DNA of 64,000 nucleotides from JACJWR01 sp963752505. Lineage in GTDB: Bacteria; Actinomycetota; Actinomycetes; S36-B12; UBA10799. The DNA lies in NCBI GenBank assembly GCA_963752505.1, contig CAVVYM010000007.1, forward strand, positions 1-64,000. Reading direction: 5' to 3'. Below are positions 17,932-26,807 of the stretch, piece by piece. Both the position numbers and the translations under genes were made by a program. The notes beneath the pieces were generated by a model, which saw nothing but the letters and a program-made list of their open reading frames with translations, had not been told where the DNA came from and made no database searches. Each line of letters begins with the position of its first letter. Position 1 is the stretch's first letter.

Positions 17932-18781
17932 GCCCGGCCAAGCGTCGGGCGGCCACGGTCCAACTCGTCGAGACGTTCGGGGTGTCCCAGCGGCGCGCGT
18001 GCCGGGTGCTGGGGACCTCGCGGTCCTAGCTGCGCCGCGGAGATCCACCGCTTCGGGCCGCTGACGATTCTGCGCGCCCGGCTGCGGGATCTGGCCCGAC
18101 AGCGGCCCAGGTTCGGGTATCGGCGGCTGTGCGCGTTGCTGCGCGCCGAGGGGCACGAGGTCAACCACAAACGCGTCGCCCGGCTGTGCCGCGAGGAGGG
18201 GCTGCGGGTGCGCGGCAACGCCCGCAAACGACGCCGTGCCGGCGTCTCCACCGCCCCGGCAGGGACGCCTGGCCGCGCAGGCCCCGGATCAGGTGTGGGC
18301 GATGGACTTCCAGTTCGACACCACCAGCGACGGGCGGCAGTTGAAACTGCTCAACATCGTCGACGAGTTCACCCGCGAAGCGTTGGCTGTCGTGGTGGCC
18401 AGGGCGATCGACGCTGATGCCACCGTCACCGCGCTCGAGGCCGTCGTGGCCGCGCGGGGCACCACTCCGGCCTTCATCAGGATGGACAACGGACCGGAGC
18501 TGACCTCCGCGGCGCTGCGCGACTGGTGCCGCTTCGTCGGTGCCGGCACGGTGTTCATCGAGCCCGGCGCGCCGTGGCAGAACGGCTACGTCGAGTCGTT
18601 CAACGGCCGGCTGCGCGACGAACTGCTGTCCTGCGAGGTGTTCGACACGCTCACCGAAGCCAAAATCATCATCGAGGACTGGCGCATCGACTACAACTGG
18701 AACCGGCCGCACTCGGCACTGGGGAACAAGACCCCAGTAGCTTTCGCAGCCACCCTGAAAACCAGCAAGGACCACACATAG
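17928..18781 (+). pseudogene. IS3 OrfB transposase, stop codon and frameshifts
   Basis: Starts VSPAKRRAATVQLVETFGVS and RRACRVLGTSRS, where a TAG stops the frame near 18029. The next segment reads LARQRPRFGYRRLCALLRAE, HEVNHKRVARLCREEGLRVR. A shift near 18270 leads to an intact integrase core: VWAMDFQFDTTSDGRQLKLL (Asp), IRMDNGPEL (Asp), PWQNGYVESFN (Glu), ending KTSKDHT at 18781. The catalytic triad is complete, and only the region between the HTH_21 part and the core is disrupted. Confidence 0.8.
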
Positions 18782-18910
18782 GAACTGGCACCACAATCAG
18801 GGGCACCTCACGACATCTAGGCCCACGTCGTCGACTCCGAGGCCGAGCTGCGATCGACAAGTTGGCGTTGTGGAGGCAATTGACTCGGACATAGGCAACT
18901 GGCACCCGAC

Positions 18911-18943
18911 AGAGGCGGCTTCCCGTGGTGGGAAACCGCCTCT
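18911..18943 (-). terminator. Hairpin terminator after tRNA-Pro
   Basis: AGAGGCGGCTTCCC pairs with GGGAAACCGCCTCT around a short GTGGT loop, giving a stem of about 13 pairs with one mismatch. It lies about 18 bases downstream of the tRNA 3' end on the same (minus) strand. There is no long U run, as is common in high-GC Actinomycetota. Confidence 0.6.
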
Positions 18944-18960
18944 GACCTGGCCTTTCTCGG

Positions 18961-19034
<74 letters not shown>

Positions 19035-19126
19035 TGACAACTCGTGAATCCTAGCCCATGCCCCGCCGGACCCGAGCCGGGGCCGGGACCGGGCCGCCTG
19101 GACCGCCGCCGCAACCGCCCCCCGGC

Positions 19127-20677
19127 CTACCGCCGCTTCCGCTTCTCCCGGATCCGAAGGTTGATCACAATCGGTGTCCCGGTGAACGAGAACTCCTCTC
19201 GCAACCGTCGCTCGATGAATCTGCGATACCCGGCCTCGAGGAATCCGGTCGTGAAGAGCACAAAGGTCGGCGGACGCACCGCTGCCTGGGTGGCGAACAT
19301 GATTCGGGGCTGCTTGCCCCCGCGAATCGGATGCGGATGCTCGTCGCGCAACTCACGCAAGAAGGTGTTCAACTTGCCAGTCGACACCCGCCGCCCCCAC
19401 GAGTTCAGTGCCTGCTCCAGCGCCGGGACCAGTCGATCCACGTGCCGGCCGGTCGCCGCCGAGAGATTGATCCGCCGAGCCCAGGGCACCTGGCCGAACT
19501 CCCGGTCGTATTCGCGTTCAAGGTAGCGCCGCCGCTCGTCGTCGACGAGGTCCCACTTGTTGAGCGCGATCACCAAGGCCCGGCCGGATTCGACGACCAT
19601 GGAGACCAACCGCACGTCCTGTTCGGTCAACGGCTCGGAGGCGTCGATCAGCACGACTGCCACCTCGGCCCGCGCGAGGGCCCCGCGGGTGCGCAGGGTG
19701 GCGTAATACTCGTGCCCACTGGCTTCTTTGGCCCGCCGCCGGATGCCCGCGGTATCGATGAACACCCACTCCCGACCGGCCAACGTCACCAACTCGTCCA
19801 CCGGATCGACGGTGGTTCCGGCCACCGAATCGACGACCACCCGCTCGCTGCCGGCCAACCGATTCAGCAAACTCGACTTGCCCACATTCGGCTTACCCAA
19901 CAGCGCGACCCGGCGTGGCCCGGTCGCCACCGCCGCCCCGCGTCCGCGCTCGGGCAGCACAGCGAGCAGCGCATCGAGGAAGTCACCGCTGCCGCGCCCG
20001 TGCAGAGCCGAGACGGGATGAGGCTCCCCGAGCCCCAGACTCCACAGGGTCGACGCTTCGAGTTCCGCCCGCCGGTCGTCGCACTTGTTGGCCACCAGCA
20101 GGACCGGCACGCCCGCCCGTCGGAGGACTTTCACCACGGCGTCCTCAGTGTCCGTGGCGCCGACCGTGGCATCCACCACCAGCACGATCACGTCGGACGA
20201 TTCCATGGCCCGTTCGGCTTGGGCAGCCACCGAAGCCGCCATCCCGGTGACCTTGGACTCCCAGCCCCCCGTATCCACCAACTCGAACTCACGACCCGAC
20301 CACTCGGCGTCGTAGCTGACCCGGTCACGCGTGACGCCGGGCACATCCTCCACGACCGCAGCACGACTGCCGAGGATGCGGTTCACCAGCGACGACTTTC
20401 CGACATTGGGCCGTCCGACCACCGCCACCACAGGTCGGCTCGCAGCTGCATCGAAGTCGTCAAACACGTCGGCGTCGGCGTCGTCGCCGACGACAACGGC
20501 CGCATCGCCGGCGATGCCCCCCTGCTGCTCGTCCGGGCCGAGGAAGGAGAGCAGGGTGGCAGGGTCGGTGTCCTCATCGAACTCGAGAAACGCATCCCCC
20601 TCGGCGAGTTCACCCACCTCTGAGGCGTCCACATCGTCCCCGGGAGCAGGCGGGGGATCAAATTGTTCGTCTGTCAT
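19127..20677 (-). CDS. der: GTPase Der (EngA), ribosome assembly
   Basis: Der is a tandem GTPase needed for maturation of the 50S subunit. The 516-residue product has two G domains. The first has GRPNVGKS (G1), DTGGWE (G3) and NKCD (G4), and the second GKPNVGKS, DTAGIRR and NKWD. A KH-like C-terminal domain ends in a basic tail (REKRKRR). The first about 70 residues form an acidic extension not found in the E. coli protein but seen in other Actinomycetota. It starts at ATG 20677, 24 bases downstream of the acyltransferase gene in the same direction, and is the last gene of the leftward run before tRNA-Pro. The frame is intact. Confidence 0.95.
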   Translation of the reverse strand: MTDEQFDPPPAPGDDVDASEVGELAEGDAFLEFDEDTDPATLLSFLGPDEQQGGIAGDAAVVVGDDADADVFDDFDAAASRPVVAVVGRPNVGKSSLVNRILGSRAAVVEDVPGVTRDRVSYDAEWSGREFELVDTGGWESKVTGMAASVAAQAERAMESSDVIVLVVDATVGATDTEDAVVKVLRRAGVPVLLVANKCDDRRAELEASTLWSLGLGEPHPVSALHGRGSGDFLDALLAVLPERGRGAAVATGPRRVALLGKPNVGKSSLLNRLAGSERVVVDSVAGTTVDPVDELVTLAGREWVFIDTAGIRRRAKEASGHEYYATLRTRGALARAEVAVVLIDASEPLTEQDVRLVSMVVESGRALVIALNKWDLVDDERRRYLEREYDREFGQVPWARRINLSAATGRHVDRLVPALEQALNSWGRRVSTGKLNTFLRELRDEHPHPIRGGKQPRIMFATQAAVRPPTFVLFTTGFLEAGYRRFIERRLREEFSFTGTPIVINLRIREKRKRR

Positions 20678-20701
20678 GTGGCTCGTCCTCTCGATTCTGG
20701 C

Positions 20702-21373
20702 TCAGTGCGCGGGCTGCTCAGCGGGCAGCCGCAGCCCAGTGGCCGCCTGGGTGGCGGCGACGTGGTCAGCCAACCTCTGACGCATGGTCTCACCTGCGGC
20801 GGCGATCACACACCGGCGGTACACGTCCCCGGAACTCGCAAGCCTGAAAGGCGCCCCGAAGGCAACGACGATGCGCGCATTGCGTCTCGGTAGCGCATCC
20901 ACCGCCATCCCGCTGGAACGGGTGCCCAGGATGGCCGCAGGCAGCACGACGGCGTCGGCTGCGAGCGCGAGATAGGCGGCCTCCTGGCGGATGCTGGCCA
21001 CCCGACCGTCACCCCGTCCCCCCTCCGGGAAGTTGGCGAGGACCTCCCCGGAGCGCAGCACCTGCGCCGCCGTGGCGATGGCGGCAAAGTCCGGTCCGGA
21101 AGGTTGCATGCTGATGTGGCCCGCCACCGTCGCGACCCGATCCAGCGGCGGCTCGAACAACTCATCCGGCGCCAGGGTGCGCAGCGGACGTGGGGACGCC
21201 ACAGCCAACACGGCGGCGTCCAGGAAGCCGATGTGGTTGGCGACGACCATCACCGACCCACGCCTCGGCAGCCGATCGGCGTCCAGCACGGTGAGTCGAT
21301 ACCAACTGCGCAGTAACGGCGCCAAGAGTCTGCGCGTCTGCGACGCGGAGCGCAGCGAAGCCAGATGCCTCAA
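20702..21373 (-). CDS. 1-acyl-glycerol-3-phosphate acyltransferase-like (PlsC family)
   Basis: A 223-residue membrane-associated acyltransferase that would transfer a fatty acyl chain to a glycerophosphate acceptor in phospholipid synthesis. The catalytic HX4D is in VVANHIGFLDAAV, and the acceptor-binding motif is FPEGGRGD. Both are well placed. Its start overlaps the cmk stop by four bases (ATGA), so the two are probably co-translated. A PlsC-like gene between cmk and der is a standard actinobacterial arrangement. Exact acyl acceptor not deducible. Confidence 0.85.
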   Translation of the reverse strand: MRHLASLRSASQTRRLLAPLLRSWYRLTVLDADRLPRRGSVMVVANHIGFLDAAVLAVASPRPLRTLAPDELFEPPLDRVATVAGHISMQPSGPDFAAIATAAQVLRSGEVLANFPEGGRGDGRVASIRQEAAYLALAADAVVLPAAILGTRSSGMAVDALPRRNARIVVAFGAPFRLASSGDVYRRCVIAAAGETMRQRLADHVAATQAATGLRLPAEQPAH

Positions 21374-22056
21374 CGTGAGCGATCCAGAACCAGAGCACGC
21401 ACCGTCTCGATGACGGTGGGCAGGTCGTCGAAGGTCGCGTCCACCACCACGGCATCGTCGGCCTGTGCCAGCGGGCTCGTCGCACGCGACGAATCAGCCT
21501 GATCACGCCTAGCCATGGCCGCCTGGGTCTCATCGACCCCCACCTGCTGCCCCCGCGCAGCATCCTCGGCTGCCCGACGTTGCGCGCGCACAGCGGGATC
21601 TGCCATCAGGTAGACCTTCAGATCGGCGTCCGGCAGCACCACGGTGCCGATGTCCCGGCCTTCCACGATGATGCCCCGCCCGGCTGCGATGGACTCCTGC
21701 ACAGCGCTTCGCTGCAGGTCGACCAACCGCTGACGCACCTGCGGCACAGCGCTCACGGAACTGACTGCCGCCGTGACTTCGGCGGTTCGGATGTCCTGCG
21801 ACACGTCGTCGTCGCCCAGCGCGACCGCCGGCGCCGTCGGATCAGTCGTCACGACGATGTGCGGCCCTTCGACCAGGGCGGCGACGGCTTCGGCATCGGT
21901 CACATCTGCCCCCTGGCGCAACAACCACAGCGTGAAAGCCCGATACATGGCGCCCGTGTCGAGATATCGCATACCGAGTTGCGACGCGACGCCACGGCTC
22001 ACGCTGGACTTCCCCGAACCGGCCGAGCCATCGATGGCCACCGTGAGTGCTGTCAT
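21370..22056 (-). CDS. cmk: Cytidylate kinase
   Basis: Phosphorylates CMP and dCMP with ATP in pyrimidine nucleotide salvage and supply. The 228-residue protein has the P-loop GSAGSGKSSVSRGVA, the NMP-binding region YLDTGAMYRA and the conserved VEGRDIGTVVLPDADLKVYL, followed by a lid with ARRDQADSSR. This is the usual length for bacterial Cmk. ATG 22056 lies about 30 bases after the tyrA stop on the same strand. Confidence 0.95.
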   Translation of the reverse strand: MTALTVAIDGSAGSGKSSVSRGVASQLGMRYLDTGAMYRAFTLWLLRQGADVTDAEAVAALVEGPHIVVTTDPTAPAVALGDDDVSQDIRTAEVTAAVSSVSAVPQVRQRLVDLQRSAVQESIAAGRGIIVEGRDIGTVVLPDADLKVYLMADPAVRAQRRAAEDAARGQQVGVDETQAAMARRDQADSSRATSPLAQADDAVVVDATFDDLPTVIETVRALVLDRSR

Positions 22057-22088
22057 GCCACACCACCCTAGTCATCAGAGCGGTCCTA

Positions 22089-23183
22089 CTACTGAAGCAC
22101 GAGCCAATCACCAGCGGCCAATGCGGCCTGCAGCCCCGGCACGACTTCGGGAAGGACGTAGAGGTGGGCAATCGCGGTGAGGCGACCGTCGGTGTGCTCG
22201 ATTCGGACGTCTTCCAGGTTCACGCCGGATCGGCCCGCGGCCAGGAAGAGCCGACCGAGTTCGCCGGGCGCGTCGGGAACCTCCACGGGAACGTCGACGT
22301 AGTTGGGGGCCACTCCACTGCCGTGCTTGCCCGGCAGCATGTCCGAGCCGCGGTTCCCCGCCGCTATCAAGTCGGCGACACTGCGCTGACCGTCGGCACC
22401 GTCCAGCGCCGCAACCAGGCCGTCGAGGTCGTCGCGCAACGCGTGCAGGACGGGGGCCACCTCATGGGAATTGGTGCACAGGATGTCTGCCCACAGGCCG
22501 GGGTCGCTGCCCGCAATCCGCACCACATCGCGCAGACCCTGGCCCGCCACAGCGACCGTCTCCTGGTCGGCCTCTGCCAGTCGAGCAGCCATCAGCGAGG
22601 CGACCACCTGCGGTGCGTGGGAAGTCAATGCCACCGCCCGATCGTGCAGTTGGGCGGGCATCTGGCGCACCGCAGCCCCGGTCGATTCGGCGAGCGCGGC
22701 CACGAGCGCCACCCGATGCGGCTGGGTCTCCGGCGTGGGGGTCAGCAGCCACGTCCGGCCATGGAACAACTCGGCGCTGGCTGCCCCCGGCCCGCTCGTC
22801 TCGCGCCCCGCCATAGGATGCCCGCCGACGTATCTGGGCAGGTCAGCGCCCCGTCGGCCCAACTCGGAGATCACCGGGGCCTTCACGCTGGACACGTCCG
22901 TCACTGTGGCCTGCGGATAGTCCTCGAGCACCTGGGCGATCACCCCGGCAGCCACCGACGGTGGCACGGCGACGACCACCAGGTCGACGTCGCTGCCTTG
23001 CGTCGGCAGGTGCCGCCCCGCACCGGCGGATTCGGCCAGCCGCACATGCGCGGGGTCAGCGTCAGCGAGCCACACCTGATGTCCGGCGGCGCTGGCCGCA
23101 AGACCGACGCTGGTGCCGATCAGACCCGTGCCAACCACCAGAATCTGCAACCGCGCCGCGGGATCAACGGGATCGACGGTCAC
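22089..23183 (-). CDS. tyrA: Prephenate dehydrogenase with ACT domain
   Basis: Converts prephenate to 4-hydroxyphenylpyruvate with NAD(P), the tyrosine branch of aromatic synthesis. The N-terminal Rossmann motif is VVGTGLIGTSVGLA. The active-site region YVGGHPMAGRETSG carries the conserved His. A C-terminal ACT domain (VDVPVEVPDAPGELGRLFLA) suggests feedback control by an amino acid, presumably tyrosine. I chose GTG 23183, which overlaps the aroH stop as GTGA. The longer frame to 23387 would run through aroH. That gives 364 residues. Paired with chorismate mutase next door it forms a short tyrosine/phenylalanine unit. Confidence 0.93.
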   Translation of the reverse strand: MTVDPVDPAARLQILVVGTGLIGTSVGLAASAAGHQVWLADADPAHVRLAESAGAGRHLPTQGSDVDLVVVAVPPSVAAGVIAQVLEDYPQATVTDVSSVKAPVISELGRRGADLPRYVGGHPMAGRETSGPGAASAELFHGRTWLLTPTPETQPHRVALVAALAESTGAAVRQMPAQLHDRAVALTSHAPQVVASLMAARLAEADQETVAVAGQGLRDVVRIAGSDPGLWADILCTNSHEVAPVLHALRDDLDGLVAALDGADGQRSVADLIAAGNRGSDMLPGKHGSGVAPNYVDVPVEVPDAPGELGRLFLAAGRSGVNLEDVRIEHTDGRLTAIAHLYVLPEVVPGLQAALAAGDWLVLQ

Positions 23184-23566
23184 GAGGCCTGCTCCGGCGA
23201 ACCGCGCAGGGCATCGGTGCCGCGGAAGTAGGGATGCCAGATGTCGGCCTTCGTCCTTGGCGTCTCGGCGTGCATCATGACGCGCACGACGCGTGGCATG
23301 GCGCCTGGAACGTCGATCTCCTGGGCGCACATCAATGGCACGTCGGTGAGGCCCATGCCTCGGGCGGCGGCGGCTGGAAACGCGCAACGAAGGTCCGGCG
23401 TGGCCGTGAAGATCACGCTGATCAGATCGTCAGCCTCGAGTTCGTTTCCCTCGATCATGGCTCGGAGCAGCTCCACGACCACCTGCTCCATCTCCGCTTC
23501 CGAGTCCTGCGTCAGACGCGTCGCACCCCGAATCGCCCGCACTGCCACTGCGGCACCTTCCCTCAT
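23180..23566 (-). CDS. aroH: Chorismate mutase, AroH type
   Basis: Rearranges chorismate to prephenate, the first step towards phenylalanine and tyrosine. The 128-residue protein follows the trimeric AroH fold, with VRAIRGAT at the start (Arg7 equivalent), CAQEIDV (Glu78) and RVVRVMMH (Arg90), plus LTDVPLMC. ATG 23566 fits the family's normal N-terminus. The frame could start 18 bases earlier. Its stop overlaps tyrA, whose enzyme consumes its product. The monofunctional AroH form is the Bacillus-like type rather than the AroQ type. Confidence 0.92.
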   Translation of the reverse strand: MREGAAVAVRAIRGATRLTQDSEAEMEQVVVELLRAMIEGNELEADDLISVIFTATPDLRCAFPAAAARGMGLTDVPLMCAQEIDVPGAMPRVVRVMMHAETPRTKADIWHPYFRGTDALRGSPEQAS

Positions 23567-23635
23567 GGTCGAACCGGCACCCAAACACCTGACCAGCCAA
23601 GACTAGGCGCTGCCCACGGTCCGGTGAAGGAGAGG

Positions 23636-24406
23636 TCACAGTTGGACCGCGGTATACAACTCCCCCGACTCCTGCCGCGAGAGGCGTCGCAGCCGTCCCG
23701 GCTTCAGCCCGCCGAGATGCAGCGGCCCCACCTGGGTGCGCACCAACTCCTTCACCGGGTGGCCTACCTCTGCGAGCAAGCGTCGAACGACGTGTTTGCG
23801 CCCCTCGTGAATGACCAACTCAAGATGGACCTCCGAGTGATGTTTGGAGACCACGCGGACTGACTCAACGTCCACCGGCCGACCGTCGATGTCGACGCCG
23901 GACCGCAGCCGCTGCAGCGTCGCAGGCTTGATTGGGCCGGTCACAGACGCCAGGTAGGTCTTCGAGATGCCGTGCGAGGGATGCGTCAGGCGGTTGGCCA
24001 GATCGCCGTCGTTGGTCAGCAGCAACAACCCCGAGGTGTCAGCGTCGAGCCTGCCCACGTGGAAGACCCGCTCATCAAGACCGCCCACGAAATCGCCCAC
24101 GCACGGACGTCCCTGCGGGTCCGACATCGTGGTGTGCACCCCGATCGGTTTGTTGAACATGTAGGTCGCAACACCGGCAGCCGTGGGGATCCGCACTCCG
24201 TCGACGTGGATCACGGCCACGTCGGGATCCACCCGCATGCCCTGCCCACGCACCCGCTCGCCATCCACCGTGACGCGACCGGATTCGATCAGGATCTCGG
24301 CGTACCTACGGGAACCAACTCCGGCAGCGGCCAGCACCTTCTGCAGCCGGATGCCGGTCGCTCCAGCCTGGTCGGGGCCAGGGCGCCGCGCATCACTCGG
24401 TGCCAT
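23636..24406 (-). CDS. rluB: 23S rRNA pseudouridine synthase, RluB/RsuA family
   Basis: Isomerises a uridine in the peptidyl-transferase region of 23S rRNA. The 256-residue protein starts with an S4 RNA-binding domain (IRLQKVLAAAGVGSRRYAEI, residues about 20-65). The catalytic Asp is in VGRLDADTSGLLLLTNDGDL, and the C-terminus has KRRLLAEVGHPVKELVR-like sequence. It starts 14 bases inside the end of scpB, so it is coupled to that gene, as in many Actinomycetota. Confidence 0.9.
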   Translation of the reverse strand: MAPSDARRPGPDQAGATGIRLQKVLAAAGVGSRRYAEILIESGRVTVDGERVRGQGMRVDPDVAVIHVDGVRIPTAAGVATYMFNKPIGVHTTMSDPQGRPCVGDFVGGLDERVFHVGRLDADTSGLLLLTNDGDLANRLTHPSHGISKTYLASVTGPIKPATLQRLRSGVDIDGRPVDVESVRVVSKHHSEVHLELVIHEGRKHVVRRLLAEVGHPVKELVRTQVGPLHLGGLKPGRLRRLSRQESGELYTAVQL

Positions 24407-25004
24407 CGATGATCTCCTCCAATTCCTCCCCGATTGGCACGTGTCGCGCCAGCGGGGGCAGATCGGCGAGGCTCTCCAGCCCCAGCCGCTCGAGGAAGTA
24501 GTCAGTTGTTCCGTACAGCGCGGCGCCGGTCTCGGCCTCGGTGTCGACCTGGATCACCAGCCCCCTGGTCAGCAGGGTGCGCACCACCCCGTCGACGTTG
24601 ACCCCCCGCACGGCGCTGATGCGCGAGCGCGAGACAGGTTGGCGGTAGGCAACCACGGCGAGGGTCTCGAGGGCGGCTTGGGACAGTCGGGCGCTTTGGC
24701 CTTCGATGACGTACCTGGTGACCACCACCTGCGCGTCGGCGCTGGTGTAGTAGCGCCAACCCGCAGACGTCTGGCGCAGTTCGAAACCTCGGCCACCGCG
24801 CCGGTAGTCCTCGGCCAGTGACTGCAAGGTGGATTCGACCTGGCTCACCGGACGTCCGATGGTGCTGGCCAGCGTTTCCGCAGGCATCGGCTCATCGGCG
24901 ATGATGAGCAACGCCTCGATGGCCGCCGCCAAACTGGGGGCACCCAGCTCGGGCGGCTCCTCGACGACGGGATCCGATAGGTCGATCATCTCTGGGTCGC
25001 TCAT
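24393..25004 (-). CDS. scpB: Segregation and condensation protein B
   Basis: Subunit of the SMC-ScpAB condensin that compacts and segregates the chromosome. The 203-residue protein has two winged-helix domains: AAAIEALLIIADEPMPAETL and SRLSQAALETLAVVAYRQPV SRSRISAVRGVNVDGVVRTL. The GLVIQVDTEAETGAALYGTT segment is typical of the family. ATG 25004 overlaps the scpA stop by four bases. Gene pair scpA-scpB next to rluB matches other Actinomycetota. Confidence 0.93.
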   Translation of the reverse strand: MSDPEMIDLSDPVVEEPPELGAPSLAAAIEALLIIADEPMPAETLASTIGRPVSQVESTLQSLAEDYRRGGRGFELRQTSAGWRYYTSADAQVVVTRYVIEGQSARLSQAALETLAVVAYRQPVSRSRISAVRGVNVDGVVRTLLTRGLVIQVDTEAETGAALYGTTDYFLERLGLESLADLPPLARHVPIGEELEEIIDGTE

Positions 25005-25828
25005 GTAGCCCCGTCCTGCTCGTCGAACTCCGACACGTCGATCTCATCACTGGCTGCGCCAGTCCAGCGGATGTTCAATTCCGCCAAGCCGGCCGCCTGG
25101 TCGAAACCGACCACGCCTTCACGATAGAGCTCCAGCAGCGCGAGGAAGCGGGCGATCACCACGTGGATGGACTCTGCCCCGGCCACCAAGGATCGAAAAG
25201 TGGCGCTGCGCTTGGACCTCAGTTGAGCCATAAGCAGCACCGCCTGCTCCCGCACGCTCACCGGTGCGACGTGCACGTGTCCGGTGTCCACCTGCGGCAG
25301 GGGGCGTGGTGCGAGCACCTCAGCCGCGAACTCGGCGAACGCCTCCGACCCGAGCCCGAACACCACATCCGGCAGAAGCACGGCCAACTCAGGATCGAGG
25401 CCCACGGTGCGCGGCAGGCGCCGAGGTGCATCGGCCAGCAGCACCTCGAACTCCGCGGCCACCGCCTTGAACGCCCGGTATTGCAGGAGCCGCGCGAACA
25501 GCAGATCGCGCGCCTCCAACAGCTCCAGGTCCTCTTCGTCGGACACTTCGCCGTCGGGCAGCAACCGGGCTGCCTTGAGGTCGAGCAGGGTTGCGGCGAT
25601 CAGGACGAACTCAGTCGTCTCGTCAAGATCCCAGCCCGGGCCCTGCGCACGGATGTGGGCGATGTATTCGTCCGTCACCTGATGCAGGGCCAGTTCGGTC
25701 ACGTCCAACTTGTGTTTGGCGATTAGCGACAGCAGCAGGTCGAAGGGGCCGTTGAAGGCGTCCAGACTGACGGCAAACCCGTCCGTCGGGCCCTCCTGGG
25801 GGGTCGCCGTCGGCGCCTCGTTCACCAT
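25001..25828 (-). CDS. scpA: Segregation and condensation protein A (kleisin)
   Basis: The kleisin that bridges the two SMC heads in bacterial condensin. The N-terminus FAVSLDAFNGPFDLLLSLIA is diagnostic, followed by FVLIAATLLDLKAARLLPDG and an acidic stretch. The C-terminal winged helix reads VIARFLALLELYREGVVGFD. 275 residues, normal length. It begins five bases after xerD ends. The parA-like gene often present between these two in other Actinomycetota is absent. Confidence 0.93.
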   Translation of the reverse strand: MVNEAPTATPQEGPTDGFAVSLDAFNGPFDLLLSLIAKHKLDVTELALHQVTDEYIAHIRAQGPGWDLDETTEFVLIAATLLDLKAARLLPDGEVSDEEDLELLEARDLLFARLLQYRAFKAVAAEFEVLLADAPRRLPRTVGLDPELAVLLPDVVFGLGSEAFAEFAAEVLAPRPLPQVDTGHVHVAPVSVREQAVLLMAQLRSKRSATFRSLVAGAESIHVVIARFLALLELYREGVVGFDQAAGLAELNIRWTGAASDEIDVSEFDEQDGAT

Positions 25829-25833
25829 TCGGC

Positions 25834-26793
25834 TCAGCCTAGACCGCTCGCCCGAGCGCGCGGGTGCGACGTGCGGTATTCCGCGATCATCCGCTGCGGG
25901 GTGACGAGGGTGTAGATCTGCGTCGTCGTCACCGACGCATGCCCGAGAAGCTCCTGGACCACGCGCACGTCGGCGCCGCCATCGAGCAGGTGGGTGGCGA
26001 ACGAGTGACGCAACGTGTGCGGGGATATCTGGCCGTCGAGGTCGGCTCGCGCGGCCGCGCGATGCAGCAGTTGATAGGCGTTCTGCCTCGTCAGCCTGCC
26101 GCCTCGGGCGTTCAGAAACAGCGCGGGGCTGAAGGCGCCGCGAACCGCCAACTGCGCCCGGCTGCGCACCAAGTAAGCCTCGGTCGCCTCCTGCGCTACC
26201 CGGCCGTACGGGACCAGGCGTTCCTTGCCACCCTTACCGCGCAGGACGAGGACGCCCAGGCCGGCGTCGGACTCATCCACGGTCCAGTCGTCGACGTCGA
26301 GGTCGGTCAGTTCGGAGATTCGCGCACCCGTGGCGTAGAGCAACTCCAGCAGCGCCGCGTCGCGCAAGGCGAGCAGTTCGTCGGATCCGGCACGGGCTGC
26401 GGACAGCAGTGCCGCCACCTGCTCATAGCTGATGGCTTTGGGCAGGCGTCGGGGCAGCACGGGGGCAGGAACATCGCGACTGGGATCGTCGAGGAGCGCG
26501 CCTTCGGTCACCTCGAAGGCGAACATCGCCCGCACGGCGGCGAGCGCTCGGGCCGTCGATGACGCCGCCAACGGCCGGTGGTCGGCGTCGCCGGAGGCCA
26601 AGTGCACGAGGAAGTCCTCCACGTCTGCGCGGACCACTGCCGCGGGCCGGTCGCGTCCCCGAGAGCGGACGAAGTCGGCGAAGCGGTTGAGATCGCGCCG
26701 GTAGCCGGCGACGGTGTGCCGGCTCAGACCTCGTTCGGCTGTGATGTGGGCGCAGTAGCGATCCACCGCGTTGTCGAATGCGTCGCGGGGCAC
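25834..26793 (-). CDS. xerD: Tyrosine recombinase XerD
   Basis: Resolves chromosome dimers at dif together with XerC. 319 residues. The core-binding domain opens YCAHITAERGLSRHTVAGYR and LNRF. The catalytic residues are visible: Arg in GARISEL, Lys in GKGGKERLVP, His-x-x-Arg in HTLRHSFATHLLDGGADVR, His in LLGHASVTTTQIY and the nucleophilic Tyr in IYTLV. It is located in the core block beside scpA, so this is the housekeeping enzyme, not the integrase of an element. It starts 15 bases after ald ends. Confidence 0.92.
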   Translation of the reverse strand: MPRDAFDNAVDRYCAHITAERGLSRHTVAGYRRDLNRFADFVRSRGRDRPAAVVRADVEDFLVHLASGDADHRPLAASSTARALAAVRAMFAFEVTEGALLDDPSRDVPAPVLPRRLPKAISYEQVAALLSAARAGSDELLALRDAALLELLYATGARISELTDLDVDDWTVDESDAGLGVLVLRGKGGKERLVPYGRVAQEATEAYLVRSRAQLAVRGAFSPALFLNARGGRLTRQNAYQLLHRAAARADLDGQISPHTLRHSFATHLLDGGADVRVVQELLGHASVTTTQIYTLVTPQRMIAEYRTSHPRARASGLG

Positions 26794-26807
26794 TGCTCAA
26801 CCGACCG

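Larger units (their letters stand above)
17584..18805 (+). mobile_element. IS3-family element with both ends (1.22 kb)
   Basis: The left end (about 17584, CCCCTGATT-TGGTGCCGGTT) and the reverse complement of the right end at 18781-18805 (CCCCTGATT-GTGGTGCCAG) are imperfect inverted repeats. Between them lie OrfA and a broken OrfB in normal order. The right end matches the end of the remnant at 233-496. It interrupts the integrase before it and lies about 155 bases from the tRNA-Pro gene. Confidence 0.75.

Noticed and set aside
1..18900. Uniform sequencing error as the cause of all frameshifts
   Set aside because: Core genes over about 40 kb are nearly free of indels, so the excess is local. 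Local low-coverage error cannot be fully excluded.
19058..20623. Long plus-strand frame opposite der (and similar ones opposite tyrA, ald, recN, argH, argB)
   Set aside because: Antisense shadows caused by high third-position GC. They lack motifs and start signals.
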